Origin: Oscillospiraceae bacterium
Lineage (GTDB): Bacteria; Bacillota; Clostridia; UMGS1810
NCBI GenBank assembly: GCA_022769845.1
Contig: JALEIO010000232.1
Location: 1 to 6,029, forward strand
Direction of reading: 5' to 3'
DNA: 6,029 bases
Shown: one piece after another, positions 1 to 4,528 of the stretch
Layout: each line of letters begins with the position of its first letter
How positions within the stretch are numbered: position 1 is the stretch's first letter
Program-made: the position numbers and the translations under genes
Notes under the pieces: model-generated
What the model saw: the letters and a program-made list of their open reading frames with translations, nothing else
The model's database searches: none
What the model was told of the DNA's origin: nothing

Positions 1-108
1 ACCTTTAGGGACAATGAAAAAATAATGTAAATTGAGCCGATTTTGTGTCCTTAAAGGTTTAAAATCAGTTTTGGGATATGTCCCGAAATCTTTTGACCTT
101 TTAGGACA
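1..108. other. Candidate resolvase recombination site (res-like), left half of site I off-window
   Basis: Five related 12-bp half-sites are visible. Read in the TGTCC direction they are TGTCCCTAAAGG (minus strand, 13 to 2), TGTCCTTAAAGG (plus, 46-57), TATCCCAAAACT (minus, 78 to 67), TGTCCCGAAATC (plus, 79-90) and TGTCCTAAAAGG (minus, 108 to 97). Arms with TGTC outermost and facing inward pair as 46-78 (33 bp) and 79-108 (30 bp). The arm ending at 13 is the right half of a third site whose left half would precede base 1. Tn3/gamma-delta resolvases bind 12-bp arms of the type TGTCYRNTA arranged as sites I, II (about 34 bp) and III (about 25 bp), with site III nearest tnpR. The same order is seen here, directly upstream of a resolvase gene. 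The gap between the first and second sites is 32 bp. Binding at 79-108 would probably also repress the gene. Subsite assignment is inference; the repeats themselves are seen directly. Confidence 0.68.
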
Positions 109-129
109 CTTTTATTATGGAGGGACTTT

Positions 130-735
130 ATGGATAACAGACTATATTATTATGCACGAGTAAGCTCAAAGGAACAGAACCTTGCTAGGCAAATTGAAGC
201 ATTTAAAAATCTTGGTGCAACGGACAGAGAAATAATTTGCGACAAAGAAAGTGGCAAGAATTTTGAACGAACAGGGTATCAGGCACTAAAAACAACAATG
301 CTCCGAAGCGGTGATACTTTGATTGTGAAATCTCTTGACCGACTATCAAGGAACAAAGCGGATATTAAAAATGAATTGCAGTATTTTAAGGATAACAATA
401 TCCACTTGAAAGTTATAGACCTACCTACAACAATGATGGATTTACCTGATGGTCAGGAATGGGTATTTGATATGGTGAATAATATTCTCATTGAGGTGCT
501 TGGCACAATAGCCGAGCAGGAGCGGGAAACAATCCGCAAGAGGCAGCGTGAGGGAATAGACGCGGCAAAGGGCAAAGGAAAGCATCTCGGCAGACCAAAG
601 ACTGAACTACCGAATAATTGGAATGATATATTTATGGCTTGGAGAAATAAGCAAATAACCGCAAAGGAAGCAATGAAGCGGCTTGGCGTAAGCAAAAATG
701 TATTTTATAATTGGGTTTCTCAATTTTCAGCATAA
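130..735 (+). CDS. Serine recombinase, resolvase/invertase family
   Basis: This is a small serine recombinase that cuts and rejoins DNA through a 5'-phosphoserine intermediate, probably to resolve dimers or cointegrates or to invert DNA. The N-terminal catalytic domain (about residues 4-125) carries YARVSS with the expected nucleophile Ser12 and Arg10, then LDRLSRN with Asp70, Arg71 and Arg74. The long E-helix follows (about 120-147, AEQERETIRKRQREG), then the HLGRPK hinge, and a C-terminal helix-turn-helix at about 165-198 (ITAKEAMKRLGVSKNVFYNW). At 201 aa it is full length for this family, with no zinc ribbon. The ATG is fixed by GGAGG at 119-123, six bases upstream. The leader contains a res-like array, so autorepression is likely. 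The 3' half is visibly richer in G and C than the downstream genes, which suggests a separate origin. The family is secure; whether it acts as resolvase or invertase is inferred from the site. Confidence 0.95.
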   Translation: MDNRLYYYARVSSKEQNLARQIEAFKNLGATDREIICDKESGKNFERTGYQALKTTMLRSGDTLIVKSLDRLSRNKADIKNELQYFKDNNIHLKVIDLPTTMMDLPDGQEWVFDMVNNILIEVLGTIAEQERETIRKRQREGIDAAKGKGKHLGRPKTELPNNWNDIFMAWRNKQITAKEAMKRLGVSKNVFYNWVSQFSA

Positions 736-741
736 TGCGAA

Positions 742-770
742 TTGATATAATATAGATTTTGTGATACAAT
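742..770 (+). promoter_or_regulatory. Sigma-A-type promoter of the 384-aa gene
   Basis: TTGATA at 742-747 is followed after exactly 17 bp by TACAAT at 765-770. TG at 762-763 gives an extended -10 (TGATACAAT). Transcription would start near 777, leaving a leader of about 15 bases that still includes the AAGGTGAT ribosome binding site at 781-788. This makes the downstream gene independent of the resolvase gene. I see no terminator between the resolvase stop codon and this promoter. Confidence 0.7.
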
Positions 771-791
771 ATTTTGCAAGAAGGTGATTAA

Positions 792-1946
792 ATGCAAAAC
801 AGTTATATTTACAGGAAATCTAAAGAATACATACAGCAGATCATGCCGCTTATCGTAATGCGTTCCATAGATGAAAAATGGAAACCCGCAATTATTGATA
901 CTGTTACTGATATACAGGACGAAATTATAAAGCATTGTGTTATGCTCATTTTGTATGTTTGGTATCGTGAATTTTCAGAAAAACACTCTATTAGATTTTA
1001 TATTAAAAATAATATATGTTTGGATAATAACAGTACTTCACAACTTGTTACTGAATTAGGTGAATGGATAAATAATACATTATCATATTCTATAGAACGA
1101 GAGAATAAAGAGTATGATGATGCTATATATAAATATAAAACCTTCAGAACGGAAAAAGATAAATTTGCAAAAAGCTTTTTTAGAAACACTATCACAGATT
1201 TTGAAGGCTTGTATAAATTTTTTGATGATAACGAAAAGGGAGAAAGATTAAATAAGCTAAACGGACAAGAGCTATCATATCAATCGTTTTTAGAATTGCT
1301 GTTTATTAAAAAATATTCTATAGTAGCACTGATACGGCGTGGAAAATTTTCTGAAAGCAAAAACCTCTCTCATATTGATTTTGAATTTGATTATCTTTCT
1401 CAAATCAAGGATAAAAACAGCGGCATTTATTATGATATGCAATTCTCAAAGCTATGTAAAGATGTAGGAGCATTTATCAGAACTTTAAACCTGTTTGCAT
1501 TGGAAGTAAATTGCCACTTTGAAAGGAATTATCACATAGCAAAAGCATTATCATCCGTAAAAATAAGCAAAGACGCCAAAGAGAAAGAAAAAAACATCTT
1601 TGCTCATATAAACTATTTTCAAGATAGCGACCACCGCTATCAAGATTATATTGTACTCGGATATGATAAAATTCTTGCTCGGTATGATTACAAAAACGTT
1701 GATGCGGCGAATATTTACGACATTGTACATTGTTGTAATTATATAATCAGAAAGGTTATAAATATGATTTCTGCCGACTTAACCACAGAAAATATAGACG
1801 AACGCAAATTATATATTAAAGAAGTTGATGCACTAATCAATTTTTTTGACGACTTTATTGGTAAAGGACAACATATAATTGAAAAAAATATTGAAGAAAT
1901 AAAAATCAAGGATTTTAGAGATTTGTATAGACAAATCAATTATTAA
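792..1946 (+). CDS. Orphan hypothetical protein, 384 aa, helical, own transcription unit
   Basis: I do not recognise a family. The protein looks soluble and mostly alpha-helical. It has no signal peptide; the only hydrophobic stretch (about 49-58, CVMLILYVWY) is too short and too flanked by charge to be a convincing membrane helix. It is rich in Lys, Asp, Glu, Asn, Ile and aromatic residues. Distinct parts include an N-terminal helical region (1-130), a central FLELLFIKKYSIVALIRRGKF segment (about 166-186), and a helical C-terminus with acidic and basic alternation (about 335-380). The start is supported by AAGGTGAT at 781-788. A good promoter lies directly upstream and an intrinsic terminator 12 bases after the stop codon, so it is monocistronic. 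Its place between a resolvase and an ATPase operon suggests mobile-element cargo. An R-x5-H pair at Arg59/His65 superficially recalls a HEPN nuclease motif, but I do not consider that evidence. Coding status is strong; function is unknown. Confidence 0.85.
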   Translation: MQNSYIYRKSKEYIQQIMPLIVMRSIDEKWKPAIIDTVTDIQDEIIKHCVMLILYVWYREFSEKHSIRFYIKNNICLDNNSTSQLVTELGEWINNTLSYSIERENKEYDDAIYKYKTFRTEKDKFAKSFFRNTITDFEGLYKFFDDNEKGERLNKLNGQELSYQSFLELLFIKKYSIVALIRRGKFSESKNLSHIDFEFDYLSQIKDKNSGIYYDMQFSKLCKDVGAFIRTLNLFALEVNCHFERNYHIAKALSSVKISKDAKEKEKNIFAHINYFQDSDHRYQDYIVLGYDKILARYDYKNVDAANIYDIVHCCNYIIRKVINMISADLTTENIDERKLYIKEVDALINFFDDFIGKGQHIIEKNIEEIKIKDFRDLYRQINY

Positions 1947-1958
1947 TAATTTGTTTTG

Positions 1959-1989
1959 AAGCAGGTTTTTGCCTGCTTTTTTATTTTTT
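1959..1989 (+). terminator. Intrinsic terminator after the 384-aa gene
   Basis: AAGCAGG (1959-1965) and CCTGCTT (1972-1978) form a 7-bp stem with a 6-base loop, TTTTTG. A run of T interrupted by one A follows (1977-1989). This is a textbook Rho-independent terminator 12 bases past the stop codon, separating this gene from the downstream operon. The stem is not U-rich on both sides, so the signal is directional for the + strand. Confidence 0.85.
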
Positions 1990-2013
1990 AAAATTTCCTT
2001 GTTTTTCCTCTTA

Positions 2014-2040
2014 AAGACATATTTAAAAACGTGATATGAT
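2014..2040 (+). promoter_or_regulatory. Extended -10 promoter of the coiled-coil/ATPase operon
   Basis: TATGAT at 2035-2040 is preceded by TGA at 2032-2034, an extended -10 (TGnTATGAT). The best -35 is AAGACA at 2014-2019, matching TTGACA at four of six positions with a short 15-bp spacer. The -35 is weak, so the extended -10 probably carries the promoter. The start of transcription would fall near 2046-2048, just where the leader inverted repeat begins. Confidence 0.55.
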
Positions 2041-2044
2041 TTTT

Positions 2045-2075
2045 ATAGCAAGCGAGATAAAAGGCGCTTGACTAT
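2045..2075 (+). promoter_or_regulatory. Leader inverted repeat (operator or 5' UTR hairpin)
   Basis: CAAGCG at 2049-2054 and CGCTTG at 2065-2070 are perfect inverted repeats around a 10-base loop. Allowing one bulged A at 2071, ATAG (2045-2048) pairs with CTAT (2072-2075), giving a stem of about 10 bp. It starts at the predicted transcription start and ends about 5 bases before AAGGAGG, so it could be a repressor operator overlapping +1 or an RNA hairpin near the ribosome binding site. There is no T-tract after it, so it is not an intrinsic terminator. Confidence 0.5.
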
Positions 2076-2095
2076 TAAATAAGGAGGAAACTCAT

Positions 2096-2515
2096 ATGAA
2101 TAATAATTATGAGTTCTGCGGGTTTGATACCGCAAATAATATTTTTAATAATAAAGAAAATAATGAAAGCACATGCAAGGATTTTGACGAAGAGTTTTTT
2201 AATTTTTATAACGAAAAAAAATCAAAAAAACGCAAAAAACAAAAGAAGGCTATGAAACGAATTCACAAAGAGCTAAAAGATTGTATATTTCAGCTTGAGC
2301 AAGCAATAAAAAAGGCTAACAATCACGAAATAGTATTAAAACAACATTCAACAGAAATTGATGAATTAAACAAGAAATATATCAAACTTCTATCTGCTAT
2401 AAATAGTTTAAAAAAGAATTTTCGTGAGGAAAAATTTAATAATCTGATTTTATCAGAAGACATTTCTGAACGCAAGAAAATAGCAAAAGAATTACTGCTT
2501 TCGGAGGAAAAATAA
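2096..2515 (+). CDS. Small lysine-rich coiled-coil protein, first gene of the ATPase operon
   Basis: This is a 139-aa protein of unrecognised family. Residues 1-40 are Asn-rich and acidic (for example DFDEEFFNFYNE). Residues 41-56 are very basic (KKSKKRKKQKKAMKR). Residues about 55-112 look like a coiled coil with regular hydrophobic spacing and alternating charge (LKDCIFQLEQAIKKA and EIDELNKKYIKLLSAIN). A charged helix forms the C-terminus. The ATG follows GGAGG (2083-2087) by 8 bases, an excellent start. Its stop codon is one base before the ATPase ATG, and the ATPase ribosome binding site lies inside its last codons, so the two are cotranscribed and probably translationally coupled. Inference: it binds nucleic acid through the basic patch and works with the ATPase as an adaptor or accessory subunit. 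A DNA-packaging or regulatory role cannot be excluded. Confidence 0.85.
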   Translation: MNNNYEFCGFDTANNIFNNKENNESTCKDFDEEFFNFYNEKKSKKRKKQKKAMKRIHKELKDCIFQLEQAIKKANNHEIVLKQHSTEIDELNKKYIKLLSAINSLKKNFREEKFNNLILSEDISERKKIAKELLLSEEK

Positions 2516-2516
2516 T

Positions 2517-4199
2517 ATGAATGCTGAGTATAGTATTGACGAAGTGACAGGGAAAACGATTAGAAACGATGATAAAAAAATAATTGCTAATTTCAATGCC
2601 CAACTTGAAGAGATCATAATCTATAAAACAAATAATGGTGCTATTAAAAAATATAAAGTGAATTTTTATAATCCTGACTTTGTAGCATCCGAAGAAATTG
2701 AATATACAAAGTTAAAGGAATACGATTATGGTTTGTTAGACGATTCATTGCTGCTAATGCCGACAGTACCAAGAGCAGCGGCAGAAATGGAATACTATAT
2801 TAAAAGTCAAGCGGCTGGTGTTGATACTAAAACTAAATATCTTTTTGACAAGCTTGGCTGGCACAACATAAATGGACAACATTGTTATTGTGCCGGAAAT
2901 ATAGTGATTGGCTTTGACACGAATGAGGAATTTATAGTTGACAAAGACTTGTCGGAACGATTTCATCTTGAAATTGACAATTCGCTTTCTGAAAAAGATG
3001 CAGCTATATATGCTATGAAAATGATGGCTGTTGATACTCCTGCTACTCCTATTATTTTTTCATCAGGCGTTCTTGGTATAAGCAGACAGATGATTTTAGA
3101 TGCTGACATAAACATTCCTTGTGCATTGTATGTTCAAGGCAGAACGCAATATCGTAAAACGGAGTGTTCAAAGCAGGAAACACAATTATACAACAGAAGC
3201 CAAATTCATAGCAGTTCCGGTGTATCGATTACACGTGTCAGCAGTTCAGAGTATAAAACAGAAGAAAAGATGGACGTCTTAAAAGATGCCACATTTATCT
3301 GCGATGATTTATACCGAGAACCAGATACCGCAAAAAGAAAAATCTATGAAAGACGTGTGAAAAATTCACTACGAAATTTTGCTGATAATTCTTCACGCGA
3401 AACCTCTCGTAGTACCTTTAAAAACAATTGTCAACTAATAGTTACAGCAGAGTATTTGATTGATTCAAAAACTGATGTTGGCAGAATGTTCGTTATTGAA
3501 ATTCCAAAACCTATTGATAGTGAAAGACTTAAGGAAGTACAGCAAAATCCACAGGCACTTTCAACCTTTTATTATTATTTTATAAAATGGATTTCCAAGA
3601 ACTACAATTCTATTGTATCAGAATTAAAAGAAAAATTTATGGATTTTCGAGAAACAGTCATTACACATGCAAGCTCTTATGAACGATTATATGAACAAGC
3701 TTTTTTACTAAGATTTGCATTTAATCTTTTTCTTGTGTATGTTAATGGTGTTTTGAAAAGTGTCGACGTGGATAAATACAATGATGAGTTCGCTGATTTT
3801 GTAAATTTATATGTAAAACGTCAAGAAGAAATTTTAAATAATCTCTCTGCTAAAGAATTGAATATAACTAATTACTCATATGAACTCCTTAAATTGATTA
3901 AAGATGGTATAATCGAAGTAAAGAGTAAATCTGATAAACATCCGGATTGCTATAAGAAGGGCAAAAGCTTATTTGTACGAAGTATAGCTTTAAGCGAGGC
4001 TTTATACAAAAAATATGGCAAAAAGGTTTCTAAAACAGCTATATTAAAATATTTTAGAGAAGAATATATTTCAATTGAATATAGCGATAACACTGCTAAA
4101 AAGCGTAATGATGGATTACGCTATATGGAATTAGATTTAGATAAGCTACAAGCTGATGCTAAAAACGGCGCAAAGCTTAATGGATTATTTTATAATTAA
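2517..4199 (+). CDS. P-loop ATPase, DUF927/helicase-like, mobile-element type
   Basis: This is a 560-aa predicted NTPase. An N-terminal region (about 1-175) ends in a motif typical of this class (LFDKLGWHNINGQHCYCAGNI, about 109-129). The P-loop core follows: Walker A G208-RTQYR-K214-T215, Walker B-like FICDD with Asp263 and Asp264, a sensor-like IVTAE (Thr310, Glu312; TGE is usual), then GRMFVIEIP with Arg323 as possible arginine finger, and IDSERLKEVQ as in related ATPases. The rest is helical. The C-terminal part (about 490-545) resembles a winged-helix or small domain. The glycine normally before the Walker A lysine is Arg213; DUF927-type P-loops tolerate other residues there, so loss of activity should not be assumed. 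GGAGG at 2503-2507 lies inside the preceding gene, 9 bases from ATG. Proteins of this kind often accompany replication functions of plasmids, prophages and integrative elements. No primase is visible beside it. The family call comes from motif recall, not a search. Confidence 0.75.
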   Translation: MNAEYSIDEVTGKTIRNDDKKIIANFNAQLEEIIIYKTNNGAIKKYKVNFYNPDFVASEEIEYTKLKEYDYGLLDDSLLLMPTVPRAAAEMEYYIKSQAAGVDTKTKYLFDKLGWHNINGQHCYCAGNIVIGFDTNEEFIVDKDLSERFHLEIDNSLSEKDAAIYAMKMMAVDTPATPIIFSSGVLGISRQMILDADINIPCALYVQGRTQYRKTECSKQETQLYNRSQIHSSSGVSITRVSSSEYKTEEKMDVLKDATFICDDLYREPDTAKRKIYERRVKNSLRNFADNSSRETSRSTFKNNCQLIVTAEYLIDSKTDVGRMFVIEIPKPIDSERLKEVQQNPQALSTFYYYFIKWISKNYNSIVSELKEKFMDFRETVITHASSYERLYEQAFLLRFAFNLFLVYVNGVLKSVDVDKYNDEFADFVNLYVKRQEEILNNLSAKELNITNYSYELLKLIKDGIIEVKSKSDKHPDCYKKGKSLFVRSIALSEALYKKYGKKVSKTAILKYFREEYISIEYSDNTAKKRNDGLRYMELDLDKLQADAKNGAKLNGLFYN

Positions 4200-4200
4200 G

Positions 4201-4262
4201 ACTTCCACATTTATGATAATTTTCTGGAACGTATTCCATAAAATTTGTAATAATATGGAAGT
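4201..4262. repeat. 62-bp imperfect palindrome, candidate att site of the large serine recombinase
   Basis: The sequence is symmetric about the 4231/4232 step. Outer arms ACTTCCA (4201-4207) and TGGAAGT (4256-4262) match perfectly, and 4209-4211 pairs with 4252-4254. ATTTT-type blocks (4218-4223 with 4240-4245) pair six of six, and inner TGGAA (4225-4229) pairs with TTCCA (4234-4238). In all 22 of 31 positions pair by Watson-Crick rules. The centre is the non-palindromic dinucleotide GT. Large serine recombinase sites are about 40-50 bp imperfect palindromes with an asymmetric 2-bp crossover core, so this fits well, and it sits about 270 bp before such a gene. No T-run follows, which argues against a terminator. 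A bidirectional operator or a cruciform replication element remain possible. Confidence 0.5.
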
Positions 4263-4344
4263 TTAGTAATCGGTATCGTGATAATGTTAAAACTCACAGA
4301 AAGATTATTTTGATTAGTAGTAATGGTTGTGAATAGGCGGTAAA

Positions 4345-4350
4345 TATAAT
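4345..4350 (+). promoter_or_regulatory. Candidate -10 box of the small ORF/large recombinase operon
   Basis: A perfect TATAAT lies at 4345-4350. No good -35 is present at 16-18 bp: 4322-4327 reads AATGGT, and TGGTTG at 4324-4329 is a poor match with a 15-bp spacer. This could mean an activator-dependent or weak promoter. The predicted start near 4356-4358 puts the 15-bp palindrome at 4364-4378 just downstream. Confidence 0.4.
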
Positions 4351-4363
4351 GACATAGCGCTTG

Positions 4364-4378
4364 ATATTAGCCTAATAT
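4364..4378. promoter_or_regulatory. Perfect 15-bp palindrome, operator-like
   Basis: ATATTAG (4364-4370) and CTAATAT (4372-4378) are perfect inverted repeats around a single C. The position, immediately after the predicted transcription start of the recombinase operon, suits a repressor binding site. A short RNA hairpin is unlikely because there is only one unpaired base at the centre. The cognate regulator is not visible in the window, unless the recombinase or the small ORF product acts on it. Confidence 0.45.
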
Positions 4379-4407
4379 ACTTAAATAAACTACCAGGAGG
4401 ATTTTAT

Positions 4408-4509
4408 ATGACTGAAAATGATACATGTTTTGAGCTTCTGTTTGAAGCTATTTATGAAGCTATGACACTTATAAAAAACGAAAACAGCGGTGTTCAAGAT
4501 GCCGCATAA
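4408..4509 (+). CDS. 33-aa small ORF upstream of the large serine recombinase
   Basis: ATG at 4408 follows a strong AGGAGG (4395-4400) by 7 bases and opens a 33-codon frame ending in TAA at 4507-4509. The product begins MTENDTCFELLFEAIYEAM and is acidic and probably one amphipathic helix (about residues 7-22). I do not recognise it. The stop codon lies 2-9 bases before the AAGGAGG of the recombinase, and the frame also overlaps by 11 bases an alternative recombinase ATG at 4499. Either it is a real microprotein or a leader ORF whose translation couples to that of the recombinase. The ribosome binding site is the best evidence that it is translated. Confidence 0.6.
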   Translation: MTENDTCFELLFEAIYEAMTLIKNENSGVQDAA

Positions 4510-4510
4510 G

Positions 4511-4518
4511 AAAGGAGG
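4511..4518 (+). promoter_or_regulatory. Ribosome binding site that decides the recombinase start (GTG 4529)
   Basis: AAAGGAGG at 4511-4518 lies 10 bases before GTG at 4529, which is in frame with the recombinase. An in-frame ATG at 4499 would add ten residues (MPHKKGGTKG) but has no Shine-Dalgarno sequence in front of it and would place this site inside the gene. TTG at 4535 is 16 bases away, too far. The GTG also puts the conserved YARFSS motif at residue 9, the usual distance from the N-terminus. Confidence 0.65.
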
Positions 4519-4528
4519 CACAAAGGGT

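Noticed and set aside
93..118. Promoter TTGACC (93-98) with TATTAT (113-118) for the resolvase gene
   Set aside because: The spacer is only 14 bp and transcription would begin at or after the GGAGG at 119-123, removing the ribosome binding site. The true promoter is probably further upstream and not clear.
966..986. HEPN-type R-x5-H motif (Arg59/His65) in the 384-aa protein
   Set aside because: A single R-x5-H is expected by chance in a protein rich in Arg and His, and no supporting conserved surroundings are visible.
453..1195. Reverse-strand open frames at 453-695, 720-935 and 998-1195
   Set aside because: They lie antisense to the resolvase gene and the 384-aa gene, lack ribosome binding sites, and read as low-complexity hydrophobic translations.
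4201..4262. Intrinsic terminator for the ATPase operon
   Set aside because: The palindrome is long but AT-rich with internal mismatches, and is followed by TTTAGT rather than a T-run. It is better explained as a protein-binding or recombination site.
4499..4528. ATG 4499 as the start of the large serine recombinase
   Set aside because: It has no Shine-Dalgarno sequence and would bury the strong AAAGGAGG at 4511-4518. It remains a possible alternative because it overlaps the small ORF stop codon.
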